DNA of 6,030 bases, taken from the NCBI RefSeq assembly GCF_004570345.1, contig NZ_SPQM01000209.1, forward strand, positions 1-6,030. The letters are read 5' to 3'. This DNA comes from Blastococcus sp. CT_GayMR20 (GTDB lineage Bacteria; Actinomycetota; Actinomycetes; Mycobacteriales; Geodermatophilaceae). This document shows positions 1 to 5,878 of the stretch, in pieces; positions within the stretch are counted from its first letter, which is position 1; the number at the start of each line of letters is the position of its first letter. Under the pieces are notes generated by a model. It was given only the letters and a program-made list of their open reading frames with translations, was not told where the DNA came from and ran no database searches. Both the position numbers and the translations under genes were made by a program.

Positions 1-532
1 GCTGCTCGGGGGCGAACCCGGAGAGCACCTCGGCCGACTGGCCGGCGGTGAGGTGGGCCAGGACCAGCGCGATGATCTGGGCGTGCTCGTCCTTGAGGAA
101 CGTGACGAGCTGCCGGACGTCGGCATTGCGCAGGGAGGCGAACGGCACCTCGGTGTAGACGACGTTGAGGCGGGACAGGATGCCCTCGGCCTTGTCCTCG
201 CCCAGGCCCGCGGCGAGGATCTCGCGGGCGAAGTCGACGCCGCCGCGGCCGATGAAGTGCTGCGCGGTCATCAGGCCGTGGAACTCGTTCATGACGATGT
301 CCACGTCCTCGGACTCGACCGAACCCAGGCGCATCAGCTCCCGGGTCAGCGACTCGACCTCGCGCGGTCGCAGCTTCGACAGCAGGACGCCGGCCTCCTC
401 CTTGCTCATCTGGGCGAGGAAGACGGCGGCCTTCCGGAGGCCCGGCAGCTCCGGGCGCTCGGGGGCGGCGGGGACGGCGGGGAGGTTGCCCCCACCCATC
501 CCGAGCAGCTGCTCGACGCTGGCGATGCTCAC
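1..532 (-). CDS. fliG: Flagellar motor switch protein FliG, N-terminal part (runs off the window)
   Basis: FliG sits on the cytoplasmic face of the FliF ring, carries the FliM/FliN C-ring and takes torque from the stator. The first 177 residues are present and the rest lies beyond base 1. A loose Gly/Pro-rich leader (residues 1-31) precedes the conserved N-terminal motif LRKAAVFLAQM (32-42). After it come the pattern ending in MNEF (81-84), GGVDFAREIL (97-106), PFASLR (130-135) and the start of the middle domain, DEHAQIIALVLAHL (148-161). The usual EHPQ motif here reads EHAQ. The GTG start at 532 overlaps the fliF stop by 4 nt (GTGA), with GGAG 8 nt upstream, so translation is probably coupled to fliF. 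The missing C-terminal domain would hold the torque-generating charged residues. Family identity is clear from the motifs. Confidence 0.95.
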   Translation of the reverse strand, partial: MSIASVEQLLGMGGGNLPAVPAAPERPELPGLRKAAVFLAQMSKEEAGVLLSKLRPREVESLTRELMRLGSVESEDVDIVMNEFHGLMTAQHFIGRGGVDFAREILAAGLGEDKAEGILSRLNVVYTEVPFASLRNADVRQLVTFLKDEHAQIIALVLAHLTAGQSAEVLSGFAPEQ

Positions 533-2127
533 GACTTGTTCTCCGTCAGCCAACCGCGCAGCATCGCCGCGACCTCGTCGGGGCGCTCGCTGACCATGTT
601 CGAGATCTCCCCACGTACCTTCTGCCTCTCGGCGGCCTCGAGCTCCAGCGCGGCCGTGTCGACCTTGGGCCGCAGCTCCTCGCGGGTGCTCTGGATCCGC
701 AGGCGGTCCAGCTCGTCGAGCATGTCGTCGGTGAGCTCGAGGGGCTCGTAGTCGTCCTCGGCGTCCACCTGGCGGCGCGAGCGCAGCCAGACCAGGAGGA
801 CGACGAGCGCGATGCCGGCCGCGATGCCGCCGGTGCGGATCATCGACCACATCTGCTCGCTGGCCTCGGCCTCGCGGGCCGCCTCCATCTCCGCGGCCGC
901 CGCGTCGGCGGCCGTGGTGTCGAAAGGCAGGCTCGCGACGGTGATGTCGTCACCGCGGGCCTCGTCCAGGCCGACCGCGGTGATCATCAGGTCCCGCATC
1001 TGCTGCTGGTTGAGGTTGCCCGCGACGGCCTCGTCCATGACGACGGAGACGGTGAGCCGGTTGAGCGCGCCGGGCGCACCCTGCTCGACCGTCGTCGTCT
1101 TGCCGACGGCGTTGTTCGCGGTGGTCGACTCCTTCTGGTACGCGGAGTCGCCGGCGCCGGCGTTGGCCGCGGCGTCGGGCATGTTCTCGGGACCGAGGAC
1201 GCCGCCGACCACGGCTCCACCGCCGGTGTAGTCCTCGGTGGTCGTGGACTCCGACAGCGGCGGGGTGTTCCCGTCGTAGGTGTAGGTCTCCGAGGTGGTC
1301 TCGCGCTGGGCGAGGTCGACGTCGGCGCGCACGGAGACGACGGACCGGTTGGGCCCGACGACGGAGTCGAGGATCTTCTGGGCGCTGGCCGACAGCCGCG
1401 CCTCGTACTCCGACTCCACCTGCGAGCGCGCGTCGCCGGCGGCCGCGGTGACGCCGGTGCCTGCGGCCGAGAGGACCTGGCCCGACGAGTCCGCGACGGT
1501 GACCTGGTCGGGCGCCATGTCCTGGACGCTGGAGGAGACGAGGTTGGTGACCGCCTGGATCTGCTCGCCGGACAGCGCCGTGCCGGGCGCCAGGTCGAGG
1601 AGCACCGACGCGGTCGGCTTCGCCTCCTCGGTCACGAAGACCTCGTCCTCGGGAAGGGCGACGTGGACGACGGCCGAGCGGACGCCCTCCAGCGACTCCA
1701 GGGTCTTCGAGAGTTCGCCCTCCAGCGCCCGCTGGTAGGACACCTGCTGCTGGAACTCGCTGGTGGTGATGCCCTGCTCGTCCAGGAGGGCGTACCCGGT
1801 GTCCTGGCCGGCGGGCAGGCCCTGACCGCTCATGGTCAGGCGCAGGTCGTAGACCTGGTCCTTGGCCACCATGATCGTCTGGCCGCCGTCGGTGAGCTCG
1901 TAGGCGACGCCCGCCGCGTTGAGCTCGTCGACGATCGCCGAGGCGTCGGTGGAGGCCAGGTTGGAGAACAGCGGGGCCTGGGTGGGGGCGGTGATCCAGC
2001 GGAAGAAGAAGAACCCGCCGAGAAGCAGCCCGACGAGCAGAAGGCCGATGACGACCTTCTGCCCCAAGCTGATCGTGGAGAACGTGGAGCGGGCGCGCTC
2101 CATCGTTCCGGCGAGAGCCGACTTCAT
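529..2127 (-). CDS. fliF: Flagellar MS-ring protein FliF
   Basis: FliF builds the membrane-embedded MS ring, the assembly base for the export gate, rod and C-ring. At 532 residues it has normal family length. Visible parts, in order: a short cytoplasmic N-terminus; a first membrane segment at about 24-43 (VVIGLLLVGLLLGGFFFF); the YscJ/FliF ring-building region at about 45-222, including APLFSNL (51-57), SEFQQQVSYQRALEGEL (123-139) and VVHVALPE (153-160); a second ring-building region at about 240-405 interrupted by a Gly/Thr/Ser-rich insert (about 280-355); a second membrane segment at about 432-448; and a charged cytoplasmic tail ending in a helical stretch at about 500-528 that matches the FliG-binding end. 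The ATG overlaps the fliE stop by one base (TGATG), and a GAGG lies 11-12 nt upstream. An internal ATG at residue 9 is possible but has no better ribosome site. Confidence 0.97.
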   Translation of the reverse strand: MKSALAGTMERARSTFSTISLGQKVVIGLLLVGLLLGGFFFFRWITAPTQAPLFSNLASTDASAIVDELNAAGVAYELTDGGQTIMVAKDQVYDLRLTMSGQGLPAGQDTGYALLDEQGITTSEFQQQVSYQRALEGELSKTLESLEGVRSAVVHVALPEDEVFVTEEAKPTASVLLDLAPGTALSGEQIQAVTNLVSSSVQDMAPDQVTVADSSGQVLSAAGTGVTAAAGDARSQVESEYEARLSASAQKILDSVVGPNRSVVSVRADVDLAQRETTSETYTYDGNTPPLSESTTTEDYTGGGAVVGGVLGPENMPDAAANAGAGDSAYQKESTTANNAVGKTTTVEQGAPGALNRLTVSVVMDEAVAGNLNQQQMRDLMITAVGLDEARGDDITVASLPFDTTAADAAAAEMEAAREAEASEQMWSMIRTGGIAAGIALVVLLVWLRSRRQVDAEDDYEPLELTDDMLDELDRLRIQSTREELRPKVDTAALELEAAERQKVRGEISNMVSERPDEVAAMLRGWLTENKS

Positions 2128-2441
2128 CAGACAGGCATCCTCATGATCTCGTTGAACGCCTCAACGGCCTTGTTCTTGATCGTCACGACCATCTCGGTCG
2201 CCAGTGCCGCTTCGGAGCTGGCGATCATGTAGTCGTGGACGTCCTTCAGGTCGCCGGTGGCGGCCTGGGTCGCCAGGGTGTCGGCGGTCTTCTGCGTGCC
2301 CTGGAGCGCGTCGAAGGACGACGCCAGGATCGATGCGAAGCCGTCCGCGCCCTGGGCCTGGGGGACTCCGGTGGTGGCGCCGGCGACGCCGCTGACGGCG
2401 CCGATGCCGACGGGCAGGATGCCGCCGATGGGGGAGCTCAT
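2127..2441 (-). CDS. fliE: Flagellar hook-basal body adapter protein FliE
   Basis: FliE is the small exported protein that joins the MS ring to the proximal rod and is needed early for export. The 104-residue product has normal length. It has a Gly/Val/Ala-rich, low-complexity N-terminus (1-33), then the helical FliE core: FASILASSFDAL (35-46), and the diagnostic C-terminal part GDLKDVHDYMIASSEAALATEM (63-84) with the closing VEAFNEIMRMPV (93-104). The ATG is two bases after the flgC stop, with GGGAAG about 8 nt upstream. Its TGA shares one base with the fliF ATG. Its place between flgC and fliF matches the common flgB-flgC-fliE-fliF order. Confidence 0.95.
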   Translation of the reverse strand: MSSPIGGILPVGIGAVSGVAGATTGVPQAQGADGFASILASSFDALQGTQKTADTLATQAATGDLKDVHDYMIASSEAALATEMVVTIKNKAVEAFNEIMRMPV

Positions 2442-2443
2442 GA

Positions 2444-2848
2444 TCAGCGCTTCCCGAGCTGCAGGGCAGCCTGGTAGGCGCTGGTGGCGCGCTCCACGAC
2501 GGCGAGGTTCGCCTGGTACCCGCGTTGGGCCATCATCAGGGCGACCATCTGGTCGCCCATGTCGATGTCGGGGTAGCGGACGTAGCCGTCCTCGTTGGCC
2601 AGCGGGTGGTCCGGCTCGTAGACGATCCGGCCTTCCGCGTCACCGAACTCGGCCCGGGCGACGCGGACGCCGCCCTCGCCGGAGCCGTAGTCCACGGCCT
2701 GCGCCACGACCAGCCGTTCCTGGAAGGCGTCCTGGTCGTACGGGTTGACCGTGTTGATGTTGGCCATGTTGTCGGAGACGGCGTCCATCCACTTGCGGTG
2801 GACGAGCAGGCTCGAGCCGGCGATGCCGAGGGTGTCGAAGACGGCCAT
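2444..2848 (-). CDS. flgC: Flagellar basal-body proximal rod protein FlgC
   Basis: FlgC is a proximal rod subunit exported through the flagellar type III gate to form the axial drive shaft in the periplasm or cell wall. The product has 134 residues, normal for the family. The N-terminal helix (FDTLGIAGSSLLVHRKWMDAVSDNMANINT, 4-33) matches the rod/hook family N-terminal motif, with NMANINT in place of the usual NIANANT. The C-terminal half carries clear FlgC signatures: IVYEPDHPLANEDGYV (75-90), YPDIDMGDQMVALMMAQRGYQAN (92-114). The ATG at 2848 is one base after the flgB stop, with AGGA 9 nt upstream. The same frame stays open upstream to 3037 through flgB, but the extra sequence is low-complexity Arg/Pro/Ser/Thr with no family similarity, so the later start is right. 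Confidence 0.96.
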   Translation of the reverse strand: MAVFDTLGIAGSSLLVHRKWMDAVSDNMANINTVNPYDQDAFQERLVVAQAVDYGSGEGGVRVARAEFGDAEGRIVYEPDHPLANEDGYVRYPDIDMGDQMVALMMAQRGYQANLAVVERATSAYQAALQLGKR

Positions 2849-2849
2849 C

Positions 2850-3197
2850 TCACTGCGTCCTGAGGGCCGTGCGCAGGACGTTGTACTTGCCGTCGAGCGC
2901 GTTGAGGGCCAGCTGGTAGCGCAGGCCGGTCTCCGTGGCGGTGACCGTCTCCTGGTCGAGGTTGACGTTGTTCCCGTTGGTGTTGGTCGGCTGCAGGGAG
3001 CGCGCGACGGAGCCGCCGTTGACGGTCGGCGTCTCACCGTCGGCGAGCGCCCCGCGCAGCGAGGACTCGAAGTCCACGACGCCGGCGAGGAAGCCGGGCG
3101 TCTGGAGATTGGCGATGTTGTCGGCGGTGACGCGCTGGCGCTGGGCGAGGCCAGAGAGCGCAGCGTGCAGGGCCGTCGAGGTGGCGTCGCTGATCAT
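2850..3197 (-). CDS. flgB: Flagellar basal-body proximal rod protein FlgB
   Basis: FlgB is a proximal rod subunit, exported after FliE and stacked below FlgC. The 115-residue product has the rod-family N-terminus LAQRQRVTADNIANLQTPGF (17-36) and the FlgB C-terminal pattern NGNNVNLDQE (74-83) followed by YQLALNALDGKYNVLRTAL (94-112). I chose the ATG at 3197 because its start, MISDATSTALHAALSGLA, aligns with usual FlgB N-termini. It lacks a good ribosome site, however. An in-frame GTG at 3257 would add 20 residues (including EVDRVLLQPWATRS) that do not look like FlgB, and that codon lies inside a perfect inverted repeat. flgB heads the basal-body gene run after a 364-base gap, so its promoter is expected in that gap. 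Confidence 0.93.
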   Translation of the reverse strand: MISDATSTALHAALSGLAQRQRVTADNIANLQTPGFLAGVVDFESSLRGALADGETPTVNGGSVARSLQPTNTNGNNVNLDQETVTATETGLRYQLALNALDGKYNVLRTALRTQ

Positions 3198-3253
3198 GGA
3201 GCGGGTCGCCCACGGCTGCAGCAGGACACGATCGACCTCCGGGTATGCGGAAG

Positions 3254-3271
3254 GCACTCGCGAGCGAGTGC
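3254..3271. promoter_or_regulatory. Perfect 18-bp inverted repeat in the flgB leader
   Basis: Two perfect 8-base arms, GCACTCGC and GCGAGTGC, are separated by only GA. The repeat ends 57 bases before the chosen flgB ATG and lies downstream of the candidate promoter, so it would be in the transcribed leader if that promoter is used. The two-base centre makes a protein-binding operator more natural than an RNA hairpin, though either is possible. I do not recognise it as the site of a named regulator. Confidence 0.4.
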
Positions 3272-3317
3272 GGGGTCCGCCGATCCGTGGCGAAGTGGTG
3301 CTGTCCGTGCTCTTCCC

Positions 3318-3345
3318 TCATCGGCACCGGGCCGTCCCGGGCTGA
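3318..3345 (-). promoter_or_regulatory. Candidate flagellar-sigma (FliA/WhiG type) promoter for the flgB operon
   Basis: On the minus strand, GCCGATGA (3318-3325) differs by one base from GCCGATAA, the -10 consensus known for FliA/WhiG-class sigma factors. A TCAG at 3342-3345 lies 16 bases upstream at roughly the expected spacing, but it is a poor match to the TAAA -35 element. The site is about 120 bases upstream of the flgB ATG and points toward it. A match of this quality can occur by chance in GC-rich DNA, so this is a suggestion only. Confidence 0.3.
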
Positions 3346-3491
3346 CCGCCGGACCGCCACACGAGGGGCACGAGGGCCCCGCGGGATGGGGGTGACCGGT
3401 GGGACCAGCGGTGACCTCGCCGTGTCCCGGGCCGGCGGGGACGGCTGAGTTGGCAGCATCCGTGCTGTGCCGGAGCGCGGCAGCGGGCGAG

Positions 3492-3533
3492 AACACACAA
3501 AGGCCCCGCTGCCGGCAGGGCCGTCAGCGGGGC
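3492..3533 (-). terminator. Intrinsic terminator after the fliC-fliD-fliS block
   Basis: On the minus strand GCCCCGCTG (3525-3533) pairs perfectly with CAGCGGGGC (3503-3511). An inner CGGC/GCCG stem around a three-base loop is separated from the outer stem by one mismatch. The hairpin is followed by CTTTGTGTGTT (3502-3492), the most T-rich run nearby. It begins 28 bases after the stop of the gene at 3562, the right place and orientation to end the upstream block's transcript. Confidence 0.75.
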
Positions 3534-3561
3534 GGGGACCACAGCGGTCGGAGGGACCGGA

Positions 3562-3921
3562 TCAGAGCGCGCGATCGATGAACGAGGCGACCGGCCGCGC
3601 CGGTCCGTAGGACATGCGCGCGGCCACGTCCCGCTGCTTCTGCGACTGGGTGATCCGCTCGATCAGCGCCTCGGCCACGGCCAGCTGGTGCTGGAGCAGC
3701 CGCGCGGCACGCTCGCGCAGGTCGGGCGGGATCGGCCCCAGCCCGGACGGGGGCACCCAGTCGTCGGCGCGTCGTCCCCAGGCGGCGATCTCCTCGGCGC
3801 GGTCGTGCGCCATCGACTGCTCGGCGGCGAGCACCTCGCCCTCGAGGTGGTCCAGGACGACGGCCCAGTTGACCGGCGGCATCCCCTCGCCGGTGCCCTC
3901 GTAGGGCCGGCGGCCGATCAT
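3562..3921 (-). CDS. Small helical protein downstream of fliS; possible flagellar export chaperone (FliT/FlgN-like role)
   Basis: I do not recognise this 119-residue protein by a diagnostic motif. It has no signal peptide or membrane segment and should be cytoplasmic. It appears mainly helical: one charged, Ala/Glu-rich helix at about 17-52 (VNWAVVLDHLEGEVLAAEQ), a Trp/Pro-rich turn (DDWVPPSGLGPIPP, 54-67), then a long helix at about 68-102 (ERAARLLQHQLAVAEALIERI) and a tail ending in PVASFIDRAL. Small antiparallel helical proteins beside fliD and fliS are often FliT- or FlgN-type chaperones, so that role is inferred from size, fold and position. The ATG at 3921 overlaps the fliS stop by 4 nt (ATGA), implying coupled translation. 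An ATG at 3882, preceded by GAGGGG, would give a 106-residue form. A strong terminator follows the gene. Confidence 0.8.
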   Translation of the reverse strand: MIGRRPYEGTGEGMPPVNWAVVLDHLEGEVLAAEQSMAHDRAEEIAAWGRRADDWVPPSGLGPIPPDLRERAARLLQHQLAVAEALIERITQSQKQRDVAARMSYGPARPVASFIDRAL

Positions 3922-4304
3922 GACGTACTGCCCGCCAGCGAGGCGGCGGCCTGCCGCCACGCGTCGCGGAGCGGCTCGACCACCTGGCGGCAGGAGGAGA
4001 TGCGGTTCGTGTCCAGCTTGACGTTGGCCTGGACGAGCTCGCTGATGAGCCAGTTGTAGAGCGCCGCCAGGCGGGGTCCGCCCTCCCAGGCGTCGACCTG
4101 CAGGCTGGAGAGCAGTTCGAGCACGATCGCCTGCGCGTGCTGCAGTTGCTCGCCGGCGGCTTCGCGCTCGCCGGCGGCCACCGCCTTCTGTGCCCGCTCG
4201 AGGTCCAGGGCGAGGCGGTCGTAGAGCATCACCAGCACCTGCTGCGGCGAGCTCGTCGCGACGGCGTCGCCGAGGTAGCGGGCGCGAAGGGATGCGGCAC
4301 TCAT
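3918..4304 (-). CDS. fliS: Flagellin export chaperone FliS
   Basis: FliS binds the C-terminal region of newly made flagellin in the cytoplasm, stops it polymerising early and delivers it to the export gate. The 128-residue product has family length and the conserved elements: YLGDAVATSSPQQVLVMLYDRLALDLERA (10-38), closely matching the usual Y-x5-V-x-T/S-S-P-x2-L-V-x-MLYD start. These are followed by LYNWLISELVQANVKLD (82-98) and VVEPLRDAWRQA (108-119), matching the C-terminal helices. AGGAG lies 8 nt before the ATG. The gene follows fliD after 50 bases and overlaps the next gene by 4 nt. Its frame is also open far upstream within fliD, but that sequence is an Arg/Asp-rich shadow. The nearby fliC supplies its likely client. 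Confidence 0.96.
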   Translation of the reverse strand: MSAASLRARYLGDAVATSSPQQVLVMLYDRLALDLERAQKAVAAGEREAAGEQLQHAQAIVLELLSSLQVDAWEGGPRLAALYNWLISELVQANVKLDTNRISSCRQVVEPLRDAWRQAAASLAGSTS

Positions 4305-4354
4305 CGGGGTCTCTCCTGGAACGTGGGGAAGGTGGAGCGGGTTTCGCCGGATCG

Positions 4355-5752
4355 TCAGGACGACGAGGACGGCAGCGAGTTGATCTGGCCGGCCAGCCAG
4401 GTCGACTGGTTGCGCAGCGAGCTCAGCGACGTCTCCATGGCGGTGAACTGCCGCGTCAGCATCTCCTTGCGCTTGGCCAGCCGCAGGTCCCAGGCGGCGA
4501 TGCGGTCCTCGTACGTCTTGATCAGGGCGTCCTGGCCGTTCGCGAGGGAGACGAGCGATCCCGTGGCACTGTCCGAGGCCTTCTGGGAGATCGTCAGCAG
4601 CCGCCCGGCGATGCCGGGCACCGCCGTGCCGTCCACCGCCTCGGTCGCACTGATGCCGCCGATCACGCGCTGCGCGAGGGCGGGGGTGTCCTTGAGGGCG
4701 GTCGCGAACTTCGCCTTGTCGAAGGTGACCTTGCCGTCCCGGGTCAGCGACAGACCGACGGTGATCGGCGCCCCGCCCACCCCGACCGATGTCGACACGG
4801 CATCGAGCAGCTGGCTGCCGAGGGAGGTCACCGAGAAGTCGCCCTTGAGCGCCGCGGTGCTGCCCTTGGCGTTCGAGGTGTACGTCCTCACGGTGTTCGC
4901 CGCCGCGTTCACGGCGTCCACCAGCGTCTGCATCTTGGCGGCCACTGCATCGGCGTCGGACGCCACGGACACCGTGGTCGACGCGCCGCCGGGCGTGGTG
5001 ATCGTGACCGAGACGCCGGGCATGATGTCGGTGAACGTGTTGGTGGCCGACGTCGCGACCACACCGTTGCCGAGTTCCAGCGTGGCGTTCTGGCCGGTCT
5101 TCGTGGCCGTGAACCCTGTTCCGATCGCGCCCCCGGTCTCCGTGGCGCTCTTCACGATGAACTTGCCGTCCAGGCCGGGCTTGGTGCTGACCAGCTGGAG
5201 CCGGTGCTCGGTCCCGCTCAGGCTGACGATCGTCGCCTTGACGCCGAAGTCCGTCTTGTTGATCGCCGTGACGGCGTCGGCCAGGCTGGCGCCGGGGGCG
5301 ACGTCGATGACGCCGACGACCGTCGTCCCGTCGGCCTTGCGGATCTCGATCGGCCAGGCCGGCTCCCGGTCGCGGACGCTGCCGGTCGTCGTCGTCGTCC
5401 ACTGGGAGTTGCTGAGCACCGTGTGCGTCGCGGCGATCTGGCCGGGCGTGAAGGTCAGGCTGGTGCCGGCGATGGCCGACGCGGTCGCCGTGGCCGTGGC
5501 CGTGGCGCCGGTCGGCTCGACGGTGGCCTTGCGGCCCGCGGTGAGGCCCGTGGCCGAGGTCAGGGCCTCGGCGGCTGCGCGGACGGCGGCGAACGTGGTG
5601 TTGACCGTGCGGTAGGCCGACGCGGTGGACTGCGTCGCGGTCAGGCGGGCCTTGAGCGCGGTCTGCGGCGCGGCCTCGGCCTGGATGAGCTGGGAGATCA
5701 GGCTGCCGGTGTCCATCCCGGAGACCAGGCCGGTGCTCAAGCTCATCGTCAT
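4355..5752 (-). CDS. fliD: Flagellar filament cap protein FliD (hook-associated protein 2)
   Basis: FliD forms the cap at the filament tip, where it guides insertion of exported flagellin. The 465-residue product is of ordinary length. The N-terminal domain is clear: LSTGLVSGMDTGSLISQLIQAEAAPQTALKARL (about 4-36), then a coiled region with AYRTVNTTFAAVRAAAEAL (about 45-64). The centre is Thr/Ala/Gly-rich, as usual for the exposed variable domains, and includes short Ala-Thr and Thr runs. The C-terminal domain ends in a predicted coiled coil (YEDRIAAWDLRLAKRKEMLTRQFTAMETSLSSL, about 417-450) and a Ser-rich tail. The ATG at 5752 is favoured by AGGAGG six bases upstream. An ATG two codons on, at 5746, is less well spaced, and the open frame reaching back to 5824 crosses the intergenic hairpin. 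Confidence 0.96.
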   Translation of the reverse strand: MTMSLSTGLVSGMDTGSLISQLIQAEAAPQTALKARLTATQSTASAYRTVNTTFAAVRAAAEALTSATGLTAGRKATVEPTGATATATATASAIAGTSLTFTPGQIAATHTVLSNSQWTTTTTGSVRDREPAWPIEIRKADGTTVVGVIDVAPGASLADAVTAINKTDFGVKATIVSLSGTEHRLQLVSTKPGLDGKFIVKSATETGGAIGTGFTATKTGQNATLELGNGVVATSATNTFTDIMPGVSVTITTPGGASTTVSVASDADAVAAKMQTLVDAVNAAANTVRTYTSNAKGSTAALKGDFSVTSLGSQLLDAVSTSVGVGGAPITVGLSLTRDGKVTFDKAKFATALKDTPALAQRVIGGISATEAVDGTAVPGIAGRLLTISQKASDSATGSLVSLANGQDALIKTYEDRIAAWDLRLAKRKEMLTRQFTAMETSLSSLRNQSTWLAGQINSLPSSSS

Positions 5753-5758
5753 GTGCTG

Positions 5759-5764
5759 CCTCCT
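5759..5764 (-). promoter_or_regulatory. Strong ribosome binding site of fliD
   Basis: AGGAGG on the minus strand is followed by CAGCAC and then the ATG at 5752. It is the best Shine-Dalgarno match in the window, and it decides the fliD start against the upstream in-frame extension and the ATG at 5746. Confidence 0.85.
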
Positions 5765-5790
5765 GGGCTGGTCGGGGATACCGGGTGTGA

Positions 5791-5824
5791 GTGAGGGGGG
5801 AGGCCGGTCGGCCTCCCCCCTCAC
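5791..5824 (-). terminator. Long GC-rich hairpin between fliC and fliD
   Basis: Two perfect 15-base arms, GTGAGGGGGGAGGCC (5791-5805) and GGCCTCCCCCCTCAC (5810-5824), flank a four-base loop. It starts 54 bases after the fliC stop and lies 38 bases before the fliD ATG. There is no T-run after it on either strand, so it is not a textbook intrinsic terminator. It may end or attenuate fliC transcription, or protect the 3' end of an abundant flagellin message, lowering fliD output relative to fliC. The hairpin is directly visible; its role is inferred. Confidence 0.65.
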
Positions 5825-5878
5825 CCGGGGTGGTGCGTTCGCTCAGCTGTTCAGGCGGAGCTCTGCCGTCGGGGCCGA

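Larger units (their letters stand above)
3198..3561. other. Intergenic region between the filament and basal-body gene blocks
   Basis: This 364-base stretch shows no convincing gene. Open frames across it are short, have Pro/Arg-rich translations with no recognisable motif, and look like GC-driven shadows. From the upstream side it holds an intrinsic terminator for the preceding block (about 3492-3533) and an imperfect inverted repeat around 3452-3471 (CAGCA/TGCTG arms). Further down are two copies of GGTGACC 19 bases apart (3391 and 3410), a 9-base tandem near 3360-3377, a candidate flagellar-sigma promoter (3318-3345) and an 18-bp palindrome (3254-3271). It is the only long non-coding stretch in the window and the natural place for the flgB operon's control region. 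Confidence 0.75.

Noticed and set aside
53..751. 232-codon plus-strand frame opposite fliG and the end of fliF
   Set aside because: It is a low-complexity Ser/Arg/Gly/Asp translation with no recognisable motif, opposite two well-supported conserved genes.
3360..3377. Nine-base tandem repeat CACGAGGGG/CACGAGGGC
   Set aside because: Two imperfect short copies in GC-rich DNA are not enough to call a functional repeat.
3194..3498. Minus-strand open frames in the flgB upstream gap (3194-3496 and 3034-3498)
   Set aside because: They have Pro/Arg/Ala-rich low-complexity translations without motifs, start inside the terminator's downstream run and lack clear ribosome sites.
3918..5402. Single long minus-strand frame joining part of fliD to fliS, as if a fusion
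   Set aside because: Upstream of the fliS ATG the frame is an Arg/Asp/Gly-rich shadow of fliD, which is in another frame. fliS has its own ribosome site and a family-like N-terminus.
4190..5794. 534-codon open frame on the plus strand opposite fliD and fliS (a second one at 4137-5615)
   Set aside because: The translations are Arg/Gly/Asp- or Ser/Val-rich with no motif. Long antisense frames are expected opposite real genes in DNA this GC-rich, and the minus-strand genes are certain.
5753..5824. 24-residue N-terminal extension of FliD from an upstream start
   Set aside because: It crosses the fliC-fliD hairpin, is Pro/Arg-rich and lacks family similarity; AGGAGG is correctly spaced for the ATG at 5752.
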